Origin: Equadaptatus sp045601305
GTDB taxonomy: Bacteria; Synergistota; Synergistia; Synergistales; Synergistaceae
Assembly (NCBI GenBank): GCA_045601305.1
Contig: JAZRZG010000042.1
Coordinates: forward strand, 1 to 23,848
DNA: 23,848 nucleotides
Direction: 5' to 3'
The position numbers and the translations under genes were made by a program. The number at the start of each line of letters is the position of its first letter. The first letter of the stretch is position 1. The notes beneath the pieces were generated by a model. The model did no database searches, had not been told where the DNA came from, and worked only from the letters and a program-made list of their open reading frames with translations. This document shows positions 1 through 5,234 of the stretch, piece by piece.

Positions 1-89
1 GATATTGTCAGTATAAGACTTCCGCAAGTCTCCGAACGTTCGGGAGTTCGCCCGCAAGCAAGGCATATAAAATTTGTTTCTTGCCCCTA

Positions 90-117
90 CATATACAAAA
101 ACGATTTTTCTTGTCAA
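90..117 (-). promoter_or_regulatory. candidate sigma-70 promoter reading off the left edge
   Basis: On the minus strand a perfect TTGACA (plus-strand 112-117) is followed after 16 bp by TATATG (90-95). Transcription would run left, out of the window, across a 12-bp palindrome at 32-43 (CCGAACGTTCGG). The served gene is outside the window, so its identity is unknown. Confidence 0.45.
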
Positions 118-258
118 AATGGCAACCTGTTTTTGAAAAAACCGGAAAAAAATTGTTTCAGTATAGAATTTCGAGAAAAAATGCCTTGTGCGTGTCAATG
201 GGTTGTCAGCCTGCGGCATAACTAATTTAGCACTACGAAAAATAAAAATGTCATTTGG

Positions 259-336
259 CAAATGATATTTTACGGTGCAGTTTATAGTAAAATAATGTTT
301 TTGGAAATTAAAGGTTAATAGGGTGTTGTTATGAGC
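259..336 (+). repeat. rhuM leader repeat, copy 1 (orphan)
   Basis: These 78 bases align without gaps to 4377-4454; I count 7 mismatches by eye. The shared block contains a TATAGT -10-like hexamer, the SD-like TAGGGTG and the start codon ATGAGC of the rhuM-type gene at 4449. Weaker similarity extends about 45 bases further upstream in both copies. In this copy the frame opened by the ATG at 331 stops after seven codons (TGA at 352-354), and no RhuM sequence follows. It is therefore an orphan leader, either from a duplicated and deleted gene or part of a mobile cassette. Confidence 0.8.
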
Positions 337-358
337 TGGTCTGATTTGGTCTGATTTG

Positions 359-399
359 CTGCGACACAATTTTGGAAAATTCTCAATTTTGTGTCGCAG
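359..399. repeat. 11-bp perfect inverted repeat after the orphan leader
   Basis: Arms CTGCGACACAA (359-369) and TTGTGTCGCAG (389-399) are exact reverse complements around a 19-base AT-rich centre, which itself contains AATTTT-GG-AAAATT. There is no T-run on either side, so a simple terminator is unlikely. It could be an operator, a hairpin of a decayed gene or a mobile-element end; the sequence alone does not decide. Confidence 0.5.
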
Positions 400-481
400 A
401 ATATAAGAATATAATATTTACGAACTAAGCGCGGAGTTGCAAATATTTCATTCTGCGTGTTACAGATTGGGGCGGTCTTGT

Positions 482-521
482 TACTTTAGAAAATTGTATC
501 TAGATGCAAAAATCTAAAGTA
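482..521. repeat. 9-bp inverted repeat with a central palindrome
   Basis: TACTTTAGA (482-490) is the exact reverse complement of TCTAAAGTA (513-521). The 22-base interval contains the palindrome ATCTAGAT (498-505). The nested symmetry suggests a protein-binding site or a cruciform-forming sequence. No gene start is close enough to assign a target. Confidence 0.4.
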
Positions 522-567
522 TGAAGATGATTTAACACTTTTTCCAATGAATTTACTGTACCGCAGC

Positions 568-593
568 GCGGAATATGTAATGGCATATTCCGC
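568..593. terminator. hairpin downstream of folE2, possible weak terminator
   Basis: GCGGAATATG (568-577) pairs perfectly with CATATTCCGC (584-593) around a 6-base loop, about 75 bases past the folE2 stop codon. It is placed to end or protect the minus-strand mRNA. No T-run follows on the minus strand, so it is not a canonical intrinsic terminator. Confidence 0.4.
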
Positions 594-667
594 TTAGACC
601 GGAATTGCCGCAGATGTTGAATTGTAACAGTTTTGCCGGGTTTCGTTTCAGCGGTATTTACCGTTTT

Positions 668-1438
668 TTATTTTGTTCTTTCGATTGCGGCGAAGGCATC
701 GTGATTGTGGATGCTTTCGTGGCTTGTGACTTCTACGCGGAACCATTTTACGCGGCTGTCTGCCTGAAGGCGCAGCGCTGTTTCGCGCACGAAGTCTTCG
801 ACGAAGCGGGGGGTTGTGTAGGCGTGTTCGGTGACAAATTTCTCGTCTTCCCGTTTGAGCAGGGAATAAACGGGTGCTGAGGCACATTCGTCTGCCATTT
901 CGGCAAGTTCTTCCAGCCAGAGCAGTCCTTCCATGCGGACTGATATTTTGGCGTGCGCGCGCTGGTTGTGCGCGCCGTATTCTGATATTTCTTTTGAGCA
1001 GGGGCAGAGTGTCTGAATAGGCGCGATAAGTGTTGTCGCTATGTCAAAATTGTCGCCGCGAAGCGAGGTTTCTACTGTTGCGTCGTAGCGCACGCGTCCT
1101 TTTGAGCCGCTTACGGGCGCTGTTTTTGTTATGAAATAGGGAAAATCAAATACTGCGTGCGCCTCGTCTGCGCTGAGTTTTTCTTTGAGCGCGGCAAGCA
1201 GCGCGCGCATATTGTGCAGGGTGATGTTTTTTTCCTGTGCGGCAAGCAGTTCGATAAAACGGCTCATGTGTGTCCCGCGGTAGTCGCGCGGCAGCATAAC
1301 GGAAAGTGAAACTTCGGCAACGGTTTCCTGTGTGCCGTGTTCTCTGTCCATGACTGTCACCGGCCAGGAAATGCCGCTGACTCCAACTTTGTCTATCGCG
1401 ATGTTTCTTGCGTCGCGTTCGCTTTGTACGTCTCTCAT
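668..1438 (-). CDS. folE2: GTP cyclohydrolase IB (FolE2/COG1469)
   Basis: This is a cytosolic, metal-dependent GTP cyclohydrolase of the FolE2 type. It opens the GTP ring to give 7,8-dihydroneopterin triphosphate, the entry point for tetrahydrofolate and for queuosine/preQ1 precursors. The family signature is clear: LCPCSKEIS at residues 144-152, followed by GAHNQR at 155-160; HMSRF near residue 57 and SHESIHNHD near the C-terminus are also typical. I start at the ATG at 1438 (256 residues) because AGGAGAG lies about 11 bases upstream and the product then begins MRDVQSERDARN, as in homologues. A longer in-frame start at 1510 would lie inside queD. The ATG overlaps the queD stop as ATGA, so the two are translationally coupled. 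FolE2 replaces the Zn-dependent FolE in many bacteria and can use metals other than zinc. Confidence 0.95.
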   Translation of the reverse strand: MRDVQSERDARNIAIDKVGVSGISWPVTVMDREHGTQETVAEVSLSVMLPRDYRGTHMSRFIELLAAQEKNITLHNMRALLAALKEKLSADEAHAVFDFPYFITKTAPVSGSKGRVRYDATVETSLRGDNFDIATTLIAPIQTLCPCSKEISEYGAHNQRAHAKISVRMEGLLWLEELAEMADECASAPVYSLLKREDEKFVTEHAYTTPRFVEDFVRETALRLQADSRVKWFRVEVTSHESIHNHDAFAAIERTK

Positions 1439-1800
1439 TTCAGGTCTTCTCTCCTGCAGGCAATGTATGAGGTTTCTGTTTCCCACACTTTGATTTCGAA
1501 CAGTCTGCAATTTGTTTTTTCAAGCGGTTTGTCCAGAGTTCTGAATATCCAGAGCGCAATGTTTTCTGCTGTCGGCTGCTTGAGTATGTCGTTTATGTAT
1601 GCGTGGTCGAGTCTTGCAAGCACGAGCTCTTTTACCGTACGTTTCACTTCGGCAAAGTCTGTCACCATATCTTCGGTGTCAGGCGTACCCTGCAGCGTTA
1701 CTGCCAGACGGTAGGTGTGCCCGTGCAGTTTTTCGCATTTTCCGTGGTAGTTGACGAGATTGTGTGCCGCGTCAAATTTGAATTCTTTGGTCAGAAACAT
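1435..1800 (-). CDS. queD: 6-pyruvoyl-tetrahydropterin synthase family protein (QueD-like)
   Basis: A 121-residue member of the COG0720/PTPS family. QueD converts 7,8-dihydroneopterin triphosphate, the product of the adjacent FolE2, to 6-carboxy-5,6,7,8-tetrahydropterin on the way to preQ0/queuosine. Zinc ligands His13, His26 and His28 are visible (FDAAH and HGH), as is the catalytic LDH (Asp65-His66). The active-site segment is CEKLHGH: Cys22 fits the C-x3-HGH QueD motif, and Glu23 also fits the E-x2-HGH motif described for PTPS-III enzymes that feed folate synthesis. A dual role is therefore possible. GGAGTGA lies about 4 bases before the ATG. The gene sits between the HAD gene (21-base gap) and folE2 (4-base overlap) in one leftward operon. 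Confidence 0.93.
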   Translation of the reverse strand: MFLTKEFKFDAAHNLVNYHGKCEKLHGHTYRLAVTLQGTPDTEDMVTDFAEVKRTVKELVLARLDHAYINDILKQPTAENIALWIFRTLDKPLEKTNCRLFEIKVWETETSYIACRREDLK

Positions 1801-1821
1801 GGTATCACTCCGTTCTGCGGC

Positions 1822-2454
1822 TTAACCTGCCGCGACGATGTCCGGTATTTCCGAAAGATTGCCGCAAACATGGTCTGCGCCGGCTTCAAGCAGCTGATCA
1901 CGCGTAAAATTGCCTGTTGTCATTCCTATTGCGCGAACTCCGGCGGCTTTCGCCGTTTTCATGTCTGTTGCCGTGTCTCCGGCGTAAACGGCGTTTTCTT
2001 TTGCGATCTGAAGCTGCGCAAGCGACAGAAGAATCATGTCGGGCGCAGGCTTGGGGCACTCTACATCTTTAATGCCGGCAATGCTGTCCAGATATTTTTC
2101 AAGTCCGAGCGCCTTTATCGGGCGCGGCGCGTAGTGTCTGTTGGAAGCTACGCCTGTTTTGATCCCCATGCTTTTGAGTTTTTCGAGTGTCGGAATGGTG
2201 CTGTCGAAAACGCGTATAAGAGAGTCTTCTTTGACGCTGAAATTTTCTCTGTAATAATCCAGCCATTCCTGCCGGAAGTTTCCCCAGACGTTTTCCCAGG
2301 CTTTTTCTATGTGTATGCCGATTATGGTCAGCGTTTCTTCGCGCGACAGTTTTCTGAGCCCGAAATGCTCAGCAAGCAGATTTGTGCAGTGCGCTATTGC
2401 GTAACTGCTGTCAACGAGTGTCATGTCAAAATCAAACAGTACAAGTTTTATCAT
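1822..2454 (-). CDS. HAD-superfamily phosphatase (phosphoglycolate phosphatase-like)
   Basis: A 210-residue haloacid-dehalogenase hydrolase with all four motifs. The nucleophile motif is DFDMT (Asp8, Asp10), motif II is GVASN (Ser104), the Lys is in CPKPAPD (Lys135), and the metal motif is GDTATD (Asp160, Asp164). A helical cap lies between residues about 15 and 85, as in the PpaX/Gph subclass. The substrate cannot be read from sequence. First position in an operon with queD and folE2 makes a role in dephosphorylating a pterin or nucleotide intermediate conceivable, but general metabolite repair is equally possible. The start is fixed by the DxD motif at residue 8. No SD precedes it, and a TATAAT hexamer ends only about 7 bases upstream, which suggests a leaderless mRNA. 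Confidence 0.85.
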   Translation of the reverse strand: MIKLVLFDFDMTLVDSSYAIAHCTNLLAEHFGLRKLSREETLTIIGIHIEKAWENVWGNFRQEWLDYYRENFSVKEDSLIRVFDSTIPTLEKLKSMGIKTGVASNRHYAPRPIKALGLEKYLDSIAGIKDVECPKPAPDMILLSLAQLQIAKENAVYAGDTATDMKTAKAAGVRAIGMTTGNFTRDQLLEAGADHVCGNLSEIPDIVAAG

Positions 2455-2460
2455 GTTTAT

Positions 2461-2466
2461 ATTATA
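2461..2466 (-). promoter_or_regulatory. -10 element of the HAD-queD-folE2 operon
   Basis: The minus strand reads TATAAT here, then ATAAAC directly before the ATG at 2454. A transcript initiated from this -10 would begin at or within a base or two of the start codon. No good -35 is seen at 17 bp. Confidence 0.5.
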
Positions 2467-2502
2467 CTATGTATTTGCTGCTGTGTTTTGTCTTTTATGG
2501 AT

Positions 2503-2508
2503 TATAAT
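2503..2508 (+). promoter_or_regulatory. -10 element for the HlyD-like/yggS operon
   Basis: A perfect TATAAT sits 60 bases before the ATG at 2568, in the divergent intergenic region. The -35 is poor, so an activator or alternative spacing may be needed. The same bases also read TATAAT on the minus strand (2501-2506), so the site could fire both ways. Confidence 0.45.
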
Positions 2509-2567
2509 TAGACAGAAGTATCCGCAGGCAGATTACGCGGAGAGGCAAAACCGCAAAGGAGCAGCAG

Positions 2568-3518
2568 ATGGTTCGAAAATATGACACTGAGGAAGCTGAC
2601 AGAGGAAGAAGTTTTACCTACTGGCTCGCGGTAGTTTTGATAGTTATGGCATGGGTCGGCGCGTTCAAGCTGTATTTCAGCAGCTATGAAAACCAGCATC
2701 CTGACATAGCTTGGGCGTCGCCCGGAATGAACAGACAGACTGAAACGGCAGACGGCGTTTATCTTTGGGAAGAAACGGTGCTCAAGGCTCCCGCTGCCGG
2801 AAAGGTTTATTATCCGCAGGGAGTTGGACCCGTTCGTGTGAGCAGCGGTCAGGCTGTTGCCAAGATTGTCACGGAAAACGGCGCCGAAAAGTATATACGC
2901 GCGTTCCAGCAGGGTTATTTTATCGCGGGAACAGACGGTCAGGAAAATAACTGGCGCTATTCTCTGATATGGACAGAGCTAAAAGACGCGCTGCCGAAGA
3001 CTAAGCCTGTGACAATGCACGCAAACGGCGATACTGTTGCCGAAAACGCGCCGATAGGCAAGCTGATTCCTCAGCCGCAGACTCTGCGAATAATAGGGCT
3101 TGCGAATGCGGATTCCGTTGTGGCAAAGCAGCTTAATGACAAAAAACTGAAATTCATGATGGACGCGGAGGACACTCCGACCGCTGCCGAGGTCAGTATA
3201 TCGGTCAAAACGGGTGACAAGGTTAAGTTTCTTGTGCTGCTCCCATGGTTTGACCTGAACGCGGTCTCAGACCGCGGCGGCAAAATAACGATAGAAAGCG
3301 GACACGCAGAGGGCGCGTTTGTGCCTCGCTCGGCAGTCATCGAACGCCACGGCAGACAGGGCGTATATCTTGTGCGCGGAACGCGTGTTGTATTTCGGGC
3401 AGTCAAGGGCGAAAATGTTGTCGGCGACAAGTTTCTCGTCACAGAAGGTATAAGTGCCGGAGATGCCGTTGTTGAAGATGCGGAAAACAGCAAGGAAGGA
3501 AGAATCCAGATTTGGTAA
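2568..3518 (+). CDS. HlyD/membrane-fusion-protein-like single-pass membrane protein
   Basis: A 316-residue protein with a short charged N-terminus, one membrane segment at about residues 18-37 (YWLAVVLIVMAWVGAFKLYF) and a large extracytoplasmic part. The segment after the membrane anchor (VLKAPAAGKVYYP, then VRVSSGQAVAKIV) resembles the lipoyl-like half of HlyD adaptor proteins. The C-terminal part (FVPRSAVIERHGRQGVYLVRGTRVVFRAVKGE) resembles the beta-barrel and membrane-proximal domain of MFP subunits. No ABC or RND partner gene is next to it. Instead it overlaps yggS by 7 bases, so it belongs to the cell-division/PLP-homeostasis neighbourhood seen in Firmicutes and relatives. SD AGGAG precedes the ATG by about 8 bases. 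The function is unknown; export adaptor or envelope scaffold are both possible. Confidence 0.75.
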   Translation: MVRKYDTEEADRGRSFTYWLAVVLIVMAWVGAFKLYFSSYENQHPDIAWASPGMNRQTETADGVYLWEETVLKAPAAGKVYYPQGVGPVRVSSGQAVAKIVTENGAEKYIRAFQQGYFIAGTDGQENNWRYSLIWTELKDALPKTKPVTMHANGDTVAENAPIGKLIPQPQTLRIIGLANADSVVAKQLNDKKLKFMMDAEDTPTAAEVSISVKTGDKVKFLVLLPWFDLNAVSDRGGKITIESGHAEGAFVPRSAVIERHGRQGVYLVRGTRVVFRAVKGENVVGDKFLVTEGISAGDAVVEDAENSKEGRIQIW

Positions 3519-4207
3519 ACATTAAAGAAAACATAGCCGCTGTTCGCGCAAAAATAGAGGCGGCGGCGGAAAAATCCTGCCGCGGCGCGGAGGAAATCAA
3601 GCTGATGGGAGTGTCGAAATTCCACCCGTTTGAAGCCATGAAAGCGGCAGCGCCGTTTGTGGATTTACTTGGTGAAAACCGTGTTCAGGAGGGTGCGGAA
3701 AAGCGCAGGCTGTGGCGGGAAAATCCGTTTGAAACGCCGTGGCATTTAATCGGTCAGCTGCAGAAAAACAAGGCAAGACGCGCGCTTGAAACCTTTGACC
3801 TGATAGAATCGGTGGACAGCGTTGAGCTTGCGTTGCTGCTTAACAGAATACTTGAAGAAAGCGGCAGAGATTTTCCGGTCTATCTTGAAATAAATATGTC
3901 GCACGAGGCAAGCAAAAGCGGCGCAGACGAAAAAGACGCGCCGAAACTGCTTGAAGATATCATGAAGCGCTGTCCGCGGCTTGCCGTTTTGGGGCTTATG
4001 ACGATGGCGCCGCTTGACGGTGACGAAAAAACTGTACGCGAAGCATTTTCCGGACTCCGCACACTGCGCGACAGACTGAAACAGCAGAGCGGGCTTGCCC
4101 TGCCGGAGCTCTCCATGGGAATGAGCGGCGATTTTCGGTACGCGATAGAAGAAGGCAGCACGCTTGTCCGTGTAGGCACGGCAATATTCGGTGAGAGGGA
4201 ATATTAA
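3512..4207 (+). CDS. PLP-binding homeostasis protein, YggS/PROSC family
   Basis: A 231-residue fold-type III pyridoxal-5'-phosphate protein of the YggS/YlmE/PLPBP family. These proteins bind PLP without a known enzymatic turnover and buffer free PLP and amino/keto acid pools. The PLP lysine is Lys36 in MGVSKFHP. HLIGQLQKNK (78-87) and the phosphate-binding region LSMGMSGDF with AIEEGSTLVRVGTAIFG (200-227) are textbook family signatures. The start is TTG at 3512, supported by GGAAGGAAG about 8 bases upstream; it overlaps the stop of the preceding gene, so translation is coupled. In Firmicutes this gene stands next to sepF and divIVA. Here divIVA follows after a 1-kb interruption containing a rhuM pseudogene and repeats, which looks like a later insertion into an older cluster. 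Confidence 0.93.
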   Translation: MVNIKENIAAVRAKIEAAAEKSCRGAEEIKLMGVSKFHPFEAMKAAAPFVDLLGENRVQEGAEKRRLWRENPFETPWHLIGQLQKNKARRALETFDLIESVDSVELALLLNRILEESGRDFPVYLEINMSHEASKSGADEKDAPKLLEDIMKRCPRLAVLGLMTMAPLDGDEKTVREAFSGLRTLRDRLKQQSGLALPELSMGMSGDFRYAIEEGSTLVRVGTAIFGEREY

Positions 4208-4228
4208 CGTGCAGGAAGTATAGAGGTT

Positions 4229-4307
4229 GTTGGTCGTTGGTCTTCTGTATGAAACAGGGGTGTATAAGATACGGGAGTACAGAACAAGAGACTATAAAGA
4301 CAGAGAA
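4229..4307 (+). repeat. heptamer pair plus 15-bp minisatellite (locus A)
   Basis: Two GTTGGTC heptamers (4229-4242) are followed by four head-to-tail 15-mers at 4248-4262, 4263-4277, 4278-4292 and 4293-4307. The units are degenerate versions of TATGAAACACGGGAG; the second, TATAAGATACGGGAG, is the closest. Related arrays occur at 4939-4967, 12860-12874 and 23792-23848. Confidence 0.7.
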
Positions 4308-4376
4308 GATGTGTGATGAAGAAATGTCAGTCCGCTGCATAATTAATTAGTACGGCGTAAACTAAAAGCCATCTGT

Positions 4377-4454
4377 CAAATGATATTTTGTGGTGTAGTT
4401 TATAGTAAAACAATGTTATAGAAAATTAAAGGTTAATAGGGTGTTGTTATGAGC
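4377..4454 (+). promoter_or_regulatory. rhuM leader repeat, copy 2 (attached to pseudogene)
   Basis: This block is near-identical to 259-336. It carries TATAGT as a likely -10, the SD-like TAGGGTG six bases before the ATG at 4449, and the first two codons. Conservation between two non-functional loci shows that the leader travelled or duplicated with the gene. Confidence 0.7.
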
Positions 4455-4920
4455 GAGTCCGATTTGCTGATTTATGTTGCTGAAGATGGATTAACAAAGG
4501 TTAGCGCGAAGTTTGACAATGACACGGTGTGGCTGTCGCTTGTGCAGATGGCTCGGCTTTTTGACAGAGATAAGTCAACTGTATCAAGGCATATTAAGAA
4601 TATTTTTGCTGATGGTGAACTTAGCGAAAATAAGGTAGTTGCAAAATTTGCAACTACCACACAGCATGGTAAATGCTATAGAGCATAAGCCAATGTATAT
4701 GAGAGATTACATTGCACAGTTTGATGCCGTGCTGTCTTCCGGCGGCAGAAAGCTGCTTGACAACGCTGGCACTGTCAGTACAAAACAGGCACTTGATAAA
4801 GCTGAAACAGAGTACCGCATGTATCAGGCAGAAACTATGTCGCCTGTTGAGGTTGAGTATCTTAAGGCGATAGCAGAGACTGCAAAAAAAGAAGGTAAAA
4901 GAGACGTTGTGAGCTTGTAA
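4449..4920 (+). pseudogene. RhuM-family gene with internal deletion and frameshift
   Basis: The first frame (4449-4688) encodes an RhuM N-terminus: LIYVAEDGLTKVSAKFDNDT, then VWLSLVQMARLFDRDKSTVSRHIKNIF, a winged-helix-like segment, and KVVAKFATT. It stops at 4686-4688. From about 4670 a different frame, open to 4920, carries the RhuM C-terminus (PMYMRDYIAQFDAVLSSGG, then LLDNAGTVSTKQALDKAETEY). RhuM proteins are usually about 330 residues; here roughly 190-200 central residues are missing and the two ends are out of frame. RhuM (named from Salmonella pathogenicity island 3) has no firmly established biochemical role, and homologues are common in accessory regions. A 79-residue N-terminal fragment could still be made from the intact leader. 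Confidence 0.8.
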
Positions 4921-4938
4921 AAGGGCAGAACACAAGCG

Positions 4939-4991
4939 TATGAAAGACGGTGTGTAAAATACGGGAGTAAAAGAGTCGTTGGTCGTTGGTT
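4939..4991 (+). repeat. 15-bp minisatellite plus heptamers (locus B)
   Basis: A shortened unit TATGAAAGACGGTG (4939-4952) is followed by TGTAAAATACGGGAG (4953-4967), then heptamers GTTGGTC and GTTGGTT at 4978-4991. The order is the reverse of locus A, where heptamers come first. Confidence 0.65.
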
Positions 4992-5013
4992 GGAAAAATC
5001 TATAACCTGCAAG

Positions 5014-5034
5014 CTGAGCGAGCACGGCGAGCGC
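5014..5034 (+). repeat. 21-bp direct repeat, copy 1
   Basis: Starts CTGAGCGAGCACGG and ends CGAGCGC. It is identical to 5154-5174, and the two copies flank the hairpin element at 5041-5082. Paired direct repeats around a structured element can be insertion scars or recombination products. Confidence 0.75.
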
Positions 5035-5040
5035 TGTTAA

Positions 5041-5082
5041 CGACACTGGATTCTGCGTTAAGCCTTTCGGCTTCCGCAGAAA
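5041..5082 (+). repeat. dispersed hairpin element, copy 1
   Basis: The outer stem is TTCTGCG (5051-5057) with CGCAGAA (5075-5081), and the inner stem is AAGCC (5060-5064) with GGCTT (5069-5073). The preceding CGACACTGGATTCTGCG is shared exactly with 12733-12749. The inner stem differs in sequence between copies but stays paired, which is evidence of selection for, or amplification with, a folded structure. Confidence 0.7.
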
Positions 5083-5153
5083 GACAAGATTTTTATCGTC
5101 TGTTGCGAGTGAAGCGAGCGTTAAGGTTTTGGCTGACGACAAACGACTGACGA

Positions 5154-5174
5154 CTGAGCGAGCACGGCGAGCGC
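5154..5174 (+). repeat. 21-bp direct repeat, copy 2
   Basis: Exact copy of 5014-5034, 140 bases downstream, ending about 60 bases before divIVA. Confidence 0.75.
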
Positions 5175-5234
5175 AGCATATATTTATTTCATATTTGTTT
5201 CTAATACAGAAAAAATTTGGAAGGGTGATTTTAC

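Larger units (their letters stand above)
1..667. other. gene-free left flank carrying repeats
   Basis: I see no credible coding region here. The stretch is AT-rich and holds, from left to right: a 12-bp palindrome (32-43), a leftward promoter candidate (90-117), a degenerate copy of the rhuM leader (259-336), two perfect inverted repeats (359-399 and 482-521) and a hairpin just beyond the folE2 stop (568-593). Short open frames in this region have no recognisable domain and no suitable ribosome binding site. It looks like a decayed mobile or accessory locus next to the folE2 operon. That reading is an inference from the second leader copy at 4377-4454. Confidence 0.6.
4921..5234. other. repeat island between the rhuM pseudogene and divIVA
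   Basis: No gene is visible. In order it holds: 15-mer minisatellite units (4939-4967), two GTTGGTY heptamers (4978-4991), a hairpin element (5041-5082) and two exact copies of a 21-bp repeat (5014-5034 and 5154-5174). An AT-rich stretch follows, leading to the divIVA ribosome binding site AAGGGTGA (5221-5228). A promoter for divIVA should lie in the last 60 bases, but I see no convincing -35/-10 pair. Confidence 0.6.

Noticed and set aside
605..887. Open frames on both strands over the folE2 3' end
   Set aside because: They overlap the conserved FolE2 C-terminus and have no family match.
1603..2511. 302-codon plus-strand open frame opposite queD and the HAD gene
   Set aside because: It is antisense to two well-supported genes, has no recognisable domain and is rich in Cys/Phe as expected from reading the complement of bacterial codons.
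4208..5234. Insertion sequence or integron between yggS and divIVA
   Set aside because: No transposase or integrase remnant, no terminal inverted repeats and no clear target-site duplication were seen; only the rhuM remnant and short repeats are supported.
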